Positions 1-8,348 are shown, counted from the first letter of the stretch. The stretch: DNA of 64,000 nt from Defluviitaleaceae bacterium (GCA_009780185.1 WRAN01000001.1:245223-309222), one strand, 5' to 3'. Translations and numbers: made by a program. Notes: generated by a model from the sequence alone, not told the origin.

Positions 1-190
1 TTTTTCCAATAAACTTTGCCTTATAGTAGGAAATGAGCAGCATGGCATACCCGAAAACATATTAGAAACCGCTGATTTCTCCTGCCATATAGAAATGACT
101 GGCGGACGAATTTCTTCCCTCAACGTATCTATTGCGACATCAATAGCACTTTATGAAGTATCCCAATATTTATTAAAGCAAGTTCGTTAA
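1..190 (+). CDS. SpoU/TrmH-family RNA 2'-O-methyltransferase, C-terminal end (partial)
   Basis: The frame enters from the left edge at base 2 and stops at 188-190, giving 62 residues. They carry the two C-terminal signatures of the SPOUT (SpoU) fold: an N-E-x-x-G-I-P motif (residues about 11-17 of the fragment) and an S-L-N-V-S-I-A-T-S-I-A-L-Y-E run near the end. In this family these form the trefoil knot that binds S-adenosylmethionine, and the enzymes methylate ribose 2'-OH groups in rRNA or tRNA. The target cannot be told from the fragment. The rest of the gene lies outside the window. Confidence 0.85.
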   Translation, partial: FSNKLCLIVGNEQHGIPENILETADFSCHIEMTGGRISSLNVSIATSIALYEVSQYLLKQVR

Positions 191-256
191 ATATGACACA
201 TAGCTGTCGTATTATTTTTTATAAAATGAGCAAAAATTTGAGAGGGGCATTTTCAT

Positions 257-559
257 ATGTCAAATGCTGTTTGGTTCATATCTTATAAGCTTATAGAGGG
301 AGCGTCTATACCTGATTTTCTAATTGCATCTCAAAATTGCCATAATGAAGTCTTATCCAAGAAAAAAGGCTTTATATCATGGAAGGTTCTTGCCGTTGAT
401 GATACTTGGGTAGATTTTGTGACATGGGAAACGATGGATGATGCTATAAATGCGGAAAGCGATGATAACATTCCGAGTCCTATCGCTCAAAAGTTTTATT
501 CTTTTATAGACCCCAATAGCATTAAACACCAGTTGTATTCTGTTGAAAAAAGCTATTAA
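257..559 (+). CDS. Small ABM-like (dimeric alpha/beta barrel) hypothetical protein
   Basis: A 100-residue soluble protein with a GAGAGG ribosome site before the ATG. Its pattern is a beta strand at the N-terminus, a helix, then strands around 'KKGFISWKVL' and 'WVDFVTWET', which resembles antibiotic-biosynthesis-monooxygenase-like or EthD-type small barrels that act as dimers. No catalytic residues can be assigned. The following gene starts 16 bases later, so the two are probably cotranscribed. Assignment to the fold is inference from pattern alone; the function is unknown. Confidence 0.6.
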   Translation: MSNAVWFISYKLIEGASIPDFLIASQNCHNEVLSKKKGFISWKVLAVDDTWVDFVTWETMDDAINAESDDNIPSPIAQKFYSFIDPNSIKHQLYSVEKSY

Positions 560-575
560 TATTTAGGAGTTGTGT

Positions 576-1037
576 ATGAACGACCATGATAAGCTGCGAT
601 TAAGAGAATCTATAATGACACCGACTGACGCATTAGTGGAACAAGCTCTGGGTGATAGCTATGCCATATATAAAACATTCCAAGATGCACTACCAGGTTT
701 AGAAATAGAGCAGGATTGGCAATGGTATACACCCTATAAGGCATGGTTTGCAAAGGGACAGCACCGGTGGATAACGCCCAGAGGAACAAAAAAAGAAAAA
801 AACCTATATTGGCTTTATGTTTATGAGGGATACTTCAGTATTGCTATTTGGTTCAAGGAAAAGAACCGTATGGAAATTCTTGAAGCAAATGTTAGCGAAA
901 AAACAAAAGAACTGATTCGTAATGCCAGCACAATGGGCAAACTACCTACATTTCCAGTGTTATTCGATATAACTACAATCGAACCACTCGCAGACATTTG
1001 CGAATTAATAAACTGTAAGAAAAGATTGGAAAAATAA
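576..1037 (+). CDS. DUF3788-like protein
   Basis: About 153 residues. I chose the ATG at 576 because AGGAG (565-569) sits six bases before it; the TTG at 570 overlaps that site. The sequence has the look of DUF3788 proteins: 'MTPTDALVEQALG' at the start, a tryptophan-rich centre with a W-Y-T-P-Y-K-A-W motif, and an 'LYWLYVYEG' strand followed by a lysine-rich segment. These are small cytosolic proteins of unknown function, structurally related to the YdhG/DUF1801 group. It follows the ABM-like gene and is closed by a terminator hairpin at 1089-1124. Confidence 0.6.
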   Translation: MNDHDKLRLRESIMTPTDALVEQALGDSYAIYKTFQDALPGLEIEQDWQWYTPYKAWFAKGQHRWITPRGTKKEKNLYWLYVYEGYFSIAIWFKEKNRMEILEANVSEKTKELIRNASTMGKLPTFPVLFDITTIEPLADICELINCKKRLEK

Positions 1038-1088
1038 AGCATCACAGAATAACAAGAATACCATGACATTTGTCATGTAATAATAATG

Positions 1089-1124
1089 CCTCAGGACACT
1101 TATGCTGCCCTGGGGTATTTTTTT
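1089..1124 (+). terminator. Rho-independent terminator
   Basis: Stem 1089-1095 pairs with 1109-1115 (CCTCAGG with CCTGGGG, one G-T pair) and is followed by a T-rich run at 1118-1124. It separates the DUF3788-like gene from the ABC exporter genes. Confidence 0.65.
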
Positions 1125-1161
1125 ATAATACACATATAAGAAATTTAAGGAGGAAAAGAAA

Positions 1162-2100
1162 ATGATTGCATCAATGACAAACATAGTAAAACGCTACGGG
1201 GCGCATACCGCCCTGGATCATATGAACCTTTCCATTGCCAAAGGCGAAACCCTGGGGCTTCTTGGCCCCAACGGTGCGGGAAAATCTACCGCAATTCGCG
1301 TTCTCACAGGGCTTACAGGTACCGACGCAGGGGAGGCACAACTCTTTGGTAAGAAGATGAAGGGTAATCAGCCAGAGCTTAAGCGCCGCATCGGTGTAGT
1401 GCCACAAGACTTAGCGCTATATGAGACCCTATCCGCGGGGGATAACTTAGCCTACTTTGGAAGATTATATGGAGTAAAAGGCGCCGCACTTAAAAGCCGA
1501 GTGGCTGAGGTGCTGGATGTACTAGGACTTTCTGACGTAGCTAAGAAGGCTCCCAAGAAGTTCTCCGGTGGGATGAAACGTAGGCTTAATATTGGTTGCG
1601 CTGTAATGCACAAGCCTGAGCTTTTGATTTTGGACGAACCAACGGTAGGAATTGACCCGCAATCCCGTAATCATATCCTTGATTTTATAGAGCAAATGGC
1701 CCGGGAAGGTACCACAGTAATCTATACATCCCATTACATGGAAGAGGTAGCCCGGCTTTGTTCTCGTATCCTTATTATGGACGCAGGAAGGGTAATTGCT
1801 GAGGGCAGTGTGGAAGAAATCACCAGGTCTGTGCTTTTTGAAGAAACTATGACTCTTGAAGTGAAAGATCCCTCCCCTACTCTTCTTGATGGAATCAAAA
1901 ACATCCAAGGAGTTATTAGCTGCGAAGCCGACCGTGGCAGATTAACCATCGTAAGCACCGCAGGAGCCGCAAACATGCACCGTATATTGGAGCTGGCAAT
2001 GCCTTATGTAGTATTAGGTGTTACAGCCCATCGCCCCACGTTGGAAGATGCATTCCTCGCCCTTACGGGCAAAAAATTGCGTGACGGAGGTGAAGCATAA
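1162..2100 (+). CDS. ABC-2 type transporter ATP-binding protein
   Basis: 312 residues, the nucleotide-binding subunit of an ABC-2 exporter. Walker A is GPNGAGKST (residues 35-43), the signature is FSGGMKRR, and Walker B is LLILDEPTVGID with the H-loop in 'YTSHYMEEV'. After about residue 220 comes the C-terminal extension typical of DrrA/CcmA-type ATPases. An AAGGAGG site precedes the ATG. The stop shares a base with the start of the next gene (TAATG), so translation is coupled to the permease. The family exports drugs, peptides or polysaccharides; the substrate cannot be read from sequence. Confidence 0.92.
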   Translation: MIASMTNIVKRYGAHTALDHMNLSIAKGETLGLLGPNGAGKSTAIRVLTGLTGTDAGEAQLFGKKMKGNQPELKRRIGVVPQDLALYETLSAGDNLAYFGRLYGVKGAALKSRVAEVLDVLGLSDVAKKAPKKFSGGMKRRLNIGCAVMHKPELLILDEPTVGIDPQSRNHILDFIEQMAREGTTVIYTSHYMEEVARLCSRILIMDAGRVIAEGSVEEITRSVLFEETMTLEVKDPSPTLLDGIKNIQGVISCEADRGRLTIVSTAGAANMHRILELAMPYVVLGVTAHRPTLEDAFLALTGKKLRDGGEA

Positions 2101-3194
2101 TGCGCTTCCTTTCTACCTTCATGATGGGGTTTAAATACCTATGGAAAGACCCGGTTATGGTGTTGGTGGTGATTGCATTTCCTATTGCCATAATCTTTAT
2201 ATTGGGTACCGCCCTGAGTAATATATTTTCGACAGAAGTAATATTTGAACCAGCGCCTGTGGCTGTTGTTGCAGAAGCTGACAGCCCCCTGGCTATGTTT
2301 CTTGAATATGACGCCATTCAGCAGTTTTTTATACCTGAGTTTACGGATTTCGCCCAGGCGGAAGAAAAGGTAGCCGCAGGTACCGTAAGCGCCGCGTTTG
2401 TAGATCAAGGCATCGGCCAACCTGTTTTGGTACTTATGCCATCCCACGCAGACCATATGGCTCAAATCGCCCTTACGGTTATAGATTCCTATCAGCAAAT
2501 TGGCGCGGCAGCCACAATAGCCATAATGTCCGGGCGAGATATTTTTACGTTAACAGGCCTGGAAGAAGTGGAAATTACCAGTCAACCCCTTGGCATCCGC
2601 ACTCCAGGAGCCATGGATTATTATGCCGTCACAATGATTGTTATGATTTTATTATTCACGGGGCTTAACGGCATGGAATTATTTCACAAAGGTCTTTTCT
2701 CAGAAACAGGCAGCAGAATGAGGCTTAGCCCCATAAGCAAACCCGCCTTGATAGGAGGGCTACTGGCGGCTTCTACAGTAACCAGCTTTCTCCAAGGAAT
2801 GACTACCTTTATCTTTACCGCGGTTGTGTACGGAGTATATTGGGGAGAACGGATACCCTTGGTAATCTTGACCCTCTTTGTAATGGTTCTGTTTTCTCAG
2901 GCGCTATGTATCTTGCTTATTATTATTTTCGAAAAGAAAAACGTAGTGGGTGGGATTACCCAAACATTATTTTTTGTAACCACTTTTGTATCCGGTGGAT
3001 ACGTACCGTTTAACTTTGGTGATTTGGAGCGCATTTTCCGCTTTGCTCCCAATGCACTTGCGCAAACCGTTGTTTTTGGCGCTATATACGGCGGAGACGA
3101 GAGATGGATGGCTATAAGTCTCGCTACATTATTTGGCGCGGCAGCTGTTATGATGGGATTATCCTTTATACTTGGAAGGAGGCGGTTTGCATGA
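2100..3194 (+). CDS. ABC-2 type transporter permease (first)
   Basis: 364 residues with the ABC2_membrane_3 layout: one transmembrane helix at about residues 18-38, a large extracytoplasmic domain of roughly 130 residues, then five hydrophobic helices from about residue 175 to the end. It starts on the TAATG overlap with the ATPase and ends inside an ATGA overlap with the second permease. The two permeases together should form the membrane half of a heteromeric exporter served by the upstream ATPase. Confidence 0.9.
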   Translation: MRFLSTFMMGFKYLWKDPVMVLVVIAFPIAIIFILGTALSNIFSTEVIFEPAPVAVVAEADSPLAMFLEYDAIQQFFIPEFTDFAQAEEKVAAGTVSAAFVDQGIGQPVLVLMPSHADHMAQIALTVIDSYQQIGAAATIAIMSGRDIFTLTGLEEVEITSQPLGIRTPGAMDYYAVTMIVMILLFTGLNGMELFHKGLFSETGSRMRLSPISKPALIGGLLAASTVTSFLQGMTTFIFTAVVYGVYWGERIPLVILTLFVMVLFSQALCILLIIIFEKKNVVGGITQTLFFVTTFVSGGYVPFNFGDLERIFRFAPNALAQTVVFGAIYGGDERWMAISLATLFGAAAVMMGLSFILGRRRFA

Positions 3195-4288
3195 CAATAT
3201 TCAAAATGGCAATAAAACGTATACTTGGCCAGCCGATTAACTGGATTTTTATTTTGATGTTTCCCCTTGTCTTCTCCATGTTGATTACCCTAGGTAATAA
3301 CCCGGATGAGGATAGCCCTTGGATGGCGGGAAGTTATATGCCCATAGGCATTGTGGATCATGACAATTCTACTCTTTCCAATGCCCTGGTAAGCCAACTA
3401 GAAATAAGATTTCCCATAATCAAACTTCAAGAAGAATATATAAATGAGGCGCTTGCAGGCTTAGATACTGCCTGGGTGCTGGTAATCCATGACGGGTATA
3501 GCGAAAATGTCCTGGCGGGCATCCCTCCGGCACTTGACAGCTATTCTCTTATGATTAATGATTTAGCTATAATAGGTAACCGAATGGCTCAGAATCTTAC
3601 CCAGGCCTTTATGATCCTGGGCGCAGATGACCCGGCTGTTTTGCACGAGTGGGAAGAGTCTTCTCGCCTGGAAATGACCATAGTTGGTGAAGCCAATTTC
3701 TGGTCTACAGTGGCACAGCTTACTGGTATGTACGGTTTTGTTGCAATGTTTATGGCGTTTTTTATCATCAGAACATTAATGGATGATAGGCTTCTTGGTA
3801 TGCCTGAAAGACTTGGGGTACTTCCTATTTCCCCTCGCAAGATAATGGTTCAAGGTACTCTTGCGGCTTTTGGCTCTACACTCTTTGCTTCGGCTGTATT
3901 AGTATTATTCCTAAACTTTCGCCTTGGATATGTTCCCAACCCGGTGCATTTGTTTACAATCCTTGCACTATTTAACTTGTTTACAGTAGCCTTTGTATTT
4001 GCTATATACTCCAGCGTGAAAACCATGGCGGCGGTAAGTGTAATAGTCACCATGATTGCCAATATTTTCTCCATGCTGGGCGGGCTTTTCTGGCCACTGG
4101 AAATGGTACCGCAGTTTATGCAGCGGATAGCCTGGTTTACCCCAACGTACTGGTTTGCCCAGGGGTTAAGAAATATTCATGAAATTAGCTTTGAAGGATT
4201 TATTATGCCTGTGCTCTTTATGCTTGGCTTCACCTTAGTTGCTATGCTGCTGGGCGGATGGAAAAGGATACAGGCAGTGGATGAGTAG
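3191..4288 (+). CDS. ABC-2 type transporter permease (second)
   Basis: 365 residues. The ATG at 3191 is favoured over the upstream ATG at 3104 because AAGGAGG (about 3175-3182) lies just before it and it overlaps the previous stop as ATGA. It has the same topology as its neighbour: an N-terminal helix ('INWIFILMFPLVFSML'), a long external domain, then a helix-rich C-terminal half. The two permeases are paralogous in layout but differ in sequence, as in DrrB/YhfE-type pairs. Last gene of the three-gene exporter; the two-component genes follow 42 bases later. Confidence 0.9.
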   Translation: MTIFKMAIKRILGQPINWIFILMFPLVFSMLITLGNNPDEDSPWMAGSYMPIGIVDHDNSTLSNALVSQLEIRFPIIKLQEEYINEALAGLDTAWVLVIHDGYSENVLAGIPPALDSYSLMINDLAIIGNRMAQNLTQAFMILGADDPAVLHEWEESSRLEMTIVGEANFWSTVAQLTGMYGFVAMFMAFFIIRTLMDDRLLGMPERLGVLPISPRKIMVQGTLAAFGSTLFASAVLVLFLNFRLGYVPNPVHLFTILALFNLFTVAFVFAIYSSVKTMAAVSVIVTMIANIFSMLGGLFWPLEMVPQFMQRIAWFTPTYWFAQGLRNIHEISFEGFIMPVLFMLGFTLVAMLLGGWKRIQAVDE

Positions 4289-4299
4289 TGGATAAATAT

Positions 4300-4318
4300 A
4301 AAATCGTGGCACGATTTT
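4300..4318. repeat. Short perfect hairpin before the kinase start
   Basis: AAAATCGT (4300-4307) and ACGATTTT (4311-4318) form an 8-bp stem with a 3-base loop, then one more T, 12 bases upstream of the histidine kinase ATG. It could be a weak terminator of the ABC operon. A related AAAATCG...CGATTTT palindrome occurs at 16082-16124. Confidence 0.55.
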
Positions 4319-4330
4319 TGGGTGTGAGTT

Positions 4331-5272
4331 ATGAAGTTTTACTCGATACTAGCCCGATTGGGCGTTGGTGTAATGTTAATGATTTTCTGGGGGCTGGTAG
4401 ACAGCCCCCTTTTTGGCGTTCATTTTATGTTGCTGCTAGTCGGCCTTTCCGCTATACGGTATAAATATCGCCCATCCAAGTCATTACTCGCATTGGAGGT
4501 AGCCGCAGCCCTTATCTACGCCTTTTGGTGGCTTCCGGCAATCTTGGCGATGTGGCTGCCTTTTTTTAGCATCATGGAAAACAAATGGAATCAATTGGAA
4601 AAGGAATATACACGCAAAGGCCACAAAGAGCGCTCCCACCGCCTAAAGCTGGAAACCCAAATAGATAAATCCACCAAAGACAACATCAATGCCGCGCGTC
4701 TTGCAGAAATGACAGAACGAGCCCGTATAGCCCAAAACATCCACGACCACGTAGGCCACGAGATGCACGGTGCTCTAATAGCCCTTCAAACCGCAAAGAA
4801 GTTATATGAAAAAGAAGACCCCCGCACAGCTGAGCTTCTTTCTCAAAGCCTAAATCGCCTGGAATCCGCCTCTGCAACCTTGCGCGAAACCGTACACAAT
4901 CTACGTCCCGCCTACACGGTCGGCCCTGACACCCTGGCGGAAATTTGCAAGGGCTTCCAATTTTGCCCAATCCAATTTACAAAAGCCGGTGATTTAAAAA
5001 ATCTAGCCCATTGGGAACTATTAGCCGCCAACCTAAAAGAGCTACTAACCAACACAGCAAAGCACTCCAACGCCACAGCCATAACCATAGGACTTAGCGG
5101 AAATGAAAAATATGTACGTCTAACCGTAAAAGACAACGGAACCACAAATAAGAAAGTCTCCCAAGGCCTAGGTCTATCCGGCATGAAAGACAGAGTTCGC
5201 ATGGCAGGAGGCAGCTTAACCATTAGCGAAAATGCGGGTTTCCAAGTTGTATGTGTGCTTCCCAAGATTTGA
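4331..5272 (+). CDS. NarL-type sensor histidine kinase
   Basis: 313 residues. Two or three N-terminal transmembrane segments (about residues 8-42 and 52-80) are followed by a charged linker and a HisKA_3 dimerisation helix with the phosphoacceptor in 'IAQNIHDHVGH' (His138). The HATPase domain shows the N box 'KELLTNTAKHS' and G box 'GLGLSGMKDR'. There is almost no external sensor domain, so it probably senses a signal in the membrane, or one coming from the exporter next door. Its partner is very likely the LuxR-type regulator at 6299, with a PLP enzyme gene between them. Confidence 0.92.
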   Translation: MKFYSILARLGVGVMLMIFWGLVDSPLFGVHFMLLLVGLSAIRYKYRPSKSLLALEVAAALIYAFWWLPAILAMWLPFFSIMENKWNQLEKEYTRKGHKERSHRLKLETQIDKSTKDNINAARLAEMTERARIAQNIHDHVGHEMHGALIALQTAKKLYEKEDPRTAELLSQSLNRLESASATLRETVHNLRPAYTVGPDTLAEICKGFQFCPIQFTKAGDLKNLAHWELLAANLKELLTNTAKHSNATAITIGLSGNEKYVRLTVKDNGTTNKKVSQGLGLSGMKDRVRMAGGSLTISENAGFQVVCVLPKI

Positions 5273-5312
5273 TGTATAATGGGACAAACATCGCACCGTG
5301 CAAAGCATGGCT

Positions 5313-5327
5313 TGGGGCAGAGCCCCA
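5313..5327. repeat. GGGGCAGAGCCCC hairpin
   Basis: A 5-bp GC stem (5314-5318 with 5322-5326, flanked by a T-A pair) just upstream of the ribosome site of the PLP enzyme. The complementary form of the same motif occurs at 16024-16038, so it is a dispersed extragenic hairpin rather than a terminator with a T-run. Confidence 0.5.
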
Positions 5328-5346
5328 TTTAAATGGAGGTTGCATT

Positions 5347-6297
5347 ATGAAACCAATATCAAGTATCACTCAAGCTGTAGGCGGGACTTTTCTATTACAA
5401 ATGCACCGGTTGAAACGAGCATATGGATATGAAGGAGATATCTTTGCAAAACTAGAACATATGAGTCCAGGCTTTAGCAAAAAAGACCGTATCGCTCTCT
5501 CCATGATAGAAGAAGCCGAACTTCGTGGCGAGCTTAAACCAGGTATGCCCGTAATAGAAACCACCAGCGGCAACACAGGTATAGGTGTAGCCATGGTTTG
5601 CGCTGCCAAAGGCTACCGCTTCATCTGCGTAATGTCACGAGGCAACTCCCCGGAACGTGTAAAAATGATAGAATCCTTCGGGGGAGAGGTAGTGCTGGTA
5701 GACCAATCGCCCAACAGCACAAAAGGCCTGGTAAGCGGAGAAGACCTATGCATGGTTCTAGACGCAACAAAGCGCATAGTAAAGGAAACCGGAGGCTTTT
5801 ACCTAGACCAATTTAACAACCGCGACAATGCTAAAGCCCAAGAATTAATGGGAGAAGAAATATGGCAACAGACCCATGGAGAAATCGGCGCTTTTGCAGA
5901 TTTTATTGGCACCGGAGGCACATTTACTGGGGTGTCCAAACGCCTAAAGTTCCATAATCCTCAAATAAAATGCTACGCCGTTGAGCCGGAAGGCTGCGCC
6001 TATTACGCTGGGGAAGATATAATCCGTCCAGGCCACCGCATACAAGGCGGGGGCTACGGCCGCCATCAGCTTAACGTAGATAAATCCCTAATAGATGGCT
6101 GCATAACGGTCTGTGATGACACAGTAGTAACAATGACTCGCGACCTGGCAAAATACGAAGGCATCTTTGCGGGCTTCTCCTCAGGTGCCAACGCCGCCGC
6201 CGCAGTGCGCTTACTACAAGGCCCAGAAAAAGGCAAAAAAATAGCCATTGTAATCAATGATTGTGGACTAAAATATATAAGTGCTGAGCTATTTTAA
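5347..6297 (+). CDS. PLP-dependent cysteine synthase family protein
   Basis: 316 residues, fold-type II PLP enzyme (cysteine synthase / cystathionine beta-synthase group). The PLP lysine is Lys46 in S-K-K-D-R-I-A-L, the substrate loop is TSGNTG (residues 73-78), and a glycine-rich phosphate loop 'GTGGTFTG' follows in the middle. The ATG at 5347 has GGAGG (5335-5339) before it. In the family the reaction is beta-replacement on O-acetylserine or a similar substrate. The usual N-P-A-G-S-V-K before the lysine is replaced by S-P-G-F-S-K-K, so the substrate may differ. It lies between a sensor kinase and its regulator, which is unusual. Confidence 0.88.
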   Translation: MKPISSITQAVGGTFLLQMHRLKRAYGYEGDIFAKLEHMSPGFSKKDRIALSMIEEAELRGELKPGMPVIETTSGNTGIGVAMVCAAKGYRFICVMSRGNSPERVKMIESFGGEVVLVDQSPNSTKGLVSGEDLCMVLDATKRIVKETGGFYLDQFNNRDNAKAQELMGEEIWQQTHGEIGAFADFIGTGGTFTGVSKRLKFHNPQIKCYAVEPEGCAYYAGEDIIRPGHRIQGGGYGRHQLNVDKSLIDGCITVCDDTVVTMTRDLAKYEGIFAGFSSGANAAAAVRLLQGPEKGKKIAIVINDCGLKYISAELF

Positions 6298-6298
6298 T

Positions 6299-6958
6299 AT
6301 GAAGCTATTAATAACAGATGACGACGGTCTGATTCGCGACAGCCTTAAAATCATGCTGGAACTAGAAGAAGGCTGGAGCGCCAAAACAGCCCCAGACGGC
6401 AACGCCGCCTATGATATATGCATCGCAGACCCGCCGGACGTAATCCTTATGGATATCCGCATGCCAAACTGCGACGGAGTAGCCGCAACTAAGAAAATAA
6501 AAACCGCCTTCCCACAGATAAAAATAGTGATGCTAACCACCTTCACAGAAGACGCTTATATCCAAGCCGCAATAGAAGCAGGAGCCGAAGGCTATCTATT
6601 AAAAAGCACCCCTGCCGACGGCATTGTAGAAAGAATTCGCGCCGTAGAAAAAGGTGCATACGTCTTCGATAAAGGTGTAAATATATCCGCGAAAAAAGCC
6701 GAAACTCTAAGCTTTGATAAAACTGAATTTTCAGGTCGCTTCGAAAGGGGTAGCGGGCAACCTGAAAATTCTGTCCGTCTAACCCAGCGGGAAAATGAAG
6801 TGCTATCACTTGTAGCGTCTGGTCTTTCGAATAATGAAATCGCGGCAAAACTATTCCTTTCACAAGGCACGGTGCGCAATATTGTATCTCAGTTGCTGGT
6901 AAAGCTAGAGCTTAGAGACAGGACACAACTAGCAGTGTACTACTGGAGGAACGCATGA
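6299..6958 (+). CDS. LuxR/NarL-family response regulator
   Basis: 219 residues. The receiver domain has an acidic cluster (DDD, residues 7-9), the phosphoacceptor Asp52 in 'VILMDIRMP', and the conserved Lys in 'YLLKSTP'. The C-terminal LuxR helix-turn-helix reads 'LTQRENEVLSLVASGLSNNE'. It begins one base after the stop of the PLP enzyme with no strong ribosome site, so translation is probably coupled. The NarL-type kinase at 4331 is the natural partner. It ends in an ATGA overlap with the MazG-like gene. Confidence 0.93.
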   Translation: MKLLITDDDGLIRDSLKIMLELEEGWSAKTAPDGNAAYDICIADPPDVILMDIRMPNCDGVAATKKIKTAFPQIKIVMLTTFTEDAYIQAAIEAGAEGYLLKSTPADGIVERIRAVEKGAYVFDKGVNISAKKAETLSFDKTEFSGRFERGSGQPENSVRLTQRENEVLSLVASGLSNNEIAAKLFLSQGTVRNIVSQLLVKLELRDRTQLAVYYWRNA

Positions 6959-7260
6959 AAGTAGAGTTCACAAAACCCGAAATAAAGACCATGGAGTTAG
7001 CCCTATCAAAGTGGGGCCTAGCCGCCCAAGTAGGCCAGGCAGTAGAAGAATGTGCCGAGCTAATAGTAGCCCTGCAAAAGCACATAAACCGCACCCCAAA
7101 AGCAGAAATGATTGATAATATCTTAGACGAAATAGCTGACGTAGAAATGATGCTAGCACAGATACGTCTAGCGCTAGGCCTAGACGATAAAGCCCTCCGT
7201 AACCGCATTGAGCTAAAATTTAAGCGATTACAAGAATATCTGGCAAGAGATGAAGTATAA
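6955..7260 (+). CDS. MazG-like nucleotide pyrophosphohydrolase
   Basis: 101 residues, all-alpha NTP pyrophosphohydrolase fold. The metal-binding pattern is visible as E-E-C-A-E (about residues 28-32) and D-E-I-A-D-V-E (about 60-66), the ExxE...ExxD arrangement of MazG/dUTPase-like enzymes that hydrolyse (d)NTPs to monophosphates. It overlaps the response regulator stop by ATGA and is the last gene before a terminator. Substrate is unknown; a house-cleaning role is the family expectation. Confidence 0.85.
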   Translation: MKVEFTKPEIKTMELALSKWGLAAQVGQAVEECAELIVALQKHINRTPKAEMIDNILDEIADVEMMLAQIRLALGLDDKALRNRIELKFKRLQEYLARDEV

Positions 7261-7261
7261 C

Positions 7262-7281
7262 GCCCCTTAGGGGCTATTTTT
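7262..7281 (+). terminator. Rho-independent terminator
   Basis: GCCCC (7262-7266) and GGGGC (7270-7274) form a 5-bp GC stem with loop TTA, followed by TATTTTTCT. It lies directly after the MazG-like gene and closes the two-component operon. Confidence 0.75.
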
Positions 7282-7304
7282 CTGCTTAATTCACCCAAAT
7301 ATTA

Positions 7305-7333
7305 TTGGCATTTTCTTAATTCCATGTTAAAAT
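7305..7333 (+). promoter_or_regulatory. Sigma-A type promoter of the ptb-buk-vor operon
   Basis: TTGGCA (7305-7310), 17-base spacer, TAAAAT (7328-7333). Transcription would start near 7340, only a few bases before the Shine-Dalgarno sequence at 7343-7350. The ATG at 7324 falls inside the promoter spacer, so it would not be on this transcript. Confidence 0.65.
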
Positions 7334-7356
7334 CCCACAATAAAGGAGGTGATCAC

Positions 7357-8250
7357 ATAACACATTTAGCAGATTTATACGAAAAAGCATCACAATCCGC
7401 CTCGGCCACGGTTTGCATCGCATGTGCCGATGACGATAATGTACTTACGGCGGTTGCTTTGGCTAAGGATATAGCCAAGTTTATTCTGGTTGGAGATATG
7501 CAAAAAATCCGCAAAGTAGCCGATTTGGCAAATGTTGATATATCGTCCTGCATTATAGTAGATGAAGCCGACCCTGAAACCGCTTGCAAACTTGCAGTTC
7601 AGTTTGTGGCAACAGGCAAAGCCCAGGCGTTAATGAAGGGTCATGTGGATACATCCGTTATAATGAAAGCAGTACTGGATAAGGAAGCCGGGATGCGCAC
7701 AGGCCGCAAGTTAAGCCATCTAGCCATATTCGAGTTGCCAACCTACCACAAGCTGCTTTTTATAACAGACGCGGCAATAAATATCGCCCCAGATGTATCT
7801 ACCAAAGAGGAAATAATCCACAACGCAGTTGAGGCAGTTTTGGCTCTTGGAGTGAAAATGCCAAAAGTAGCACTTTTGGCTGCAAAAGAAAAGGCAGACC
7901 CCAAAATGCCTGTAACTACAGATGCGGTGGCGCTTGTAGCTAATCACAAAGCCAGTAAAACCCCTCTGGACGAAAAATTCATGCTTGCCGGCCCACTAGC
8001 TCTAGACAACGCAATCGACCCAGAATCTTGTAAAATAAAAGGCATAGAATCTCCAGTGGGAGGGGATGCGGATATCCTCATATGCCCCGCCATTGAAGCA
8101 GGAAACATCCTTTATAAATCTCTAGCTTTCCTAGCCAAAGCCAAAGTAGGCGGCGTAGTGCTAGGCGCAAAACGCCCTATCATCCTTACATCTCGGGCAG
8201 ACTCTGCAGAAAGCAAGATGATATCCATAGCCTTAGGCATATTGTCATAA
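7357..8250 (+). CDS. ptb: Phosphate butyryltransferase (phosphotransbutyrylase)
   Basis: About 297 residues. It converts an acyl-CoA and phosphate to acyl phosphate and CoA; the chain lengths in this operon suggest branched C4-C5 acyl groups. Family blocks visible include 'ILVGD', 'ALMKGHVDTS', 'LFITDAAINIAPD' and 'SRADS...KM' near the end. A near-perfect Shine-Dalgarno (7343-7353) is followed seven bases later, in frame, by ATA at 7357; there is no in-frame ATG, GTG or TTG nearby. The ATG at 7324 is upstream of the predicted transcript start and has no ribosome site. I therefore propose an ATA start; if 7324 is used the protein has 308 residues. First gene of the operon. Confidence 0.88.
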   Translation: MTHLADLYEKASQSASATVCIACADDDNVLTAVALAKDIAKFILVGDMQKIRKVADLANVDISSCIIVDEADPETACKLAVQFVATGKAQALMKGHVDTSVIMKAVLDKEAGMRTGRKLSHLAIFELPTYHKLLFITDAAINIAPDVSTKEEIIHNAVEAVLALGVKMPKVALLAAKEKADPKMPVTTDAVALVANHKASKTPLDEKFMLAGPLALDNAIDPESCKIKGIESPVGGDADILICPAIEAGNILYKSLAFLAKAKVGGVVLGAKRPIILTSRADSAESKMISIALGILS

Positions 8251-8252
8251 TT

Positions 8253-8310
8253 TCCTGTTTTGATGATTGGAACAAACCCGGTTTTGCGGTTTTGATGATA
8301 CCGACAAACC
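8253..8310. repeat. GTTTTGATGAT...ACAAA repeat pair
   Basis: Two imperfect direct copies lie between ptb and buk: GTTTTGATGATTGGAACAAA (first) and GGTTTTGATGATACCGACAA (8288-8307). The second occurs again, extended to 22 identical bases, at 50013-50034. Function unknown. Confidence 0.6.
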
Positions 8311-8348
8311 ATTAACACCTATCTTCTAACAAGAAGGACTGATTTGTA

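Noticed and set aside
1124..1129. TATAAT before the ABC exporter genes as a promoter
   Set aside because: It is the tail of the terminator T-run and has no acceptable -35 box at 16-18 bases; transcription source of the exporter remains open.
5251..5346. N-terminal extension of the PLP enzyme overlapping the kinase end
   Set aside because: The GGAGG site lies right before the ATG at 5347 and the extension is not similar to the family.
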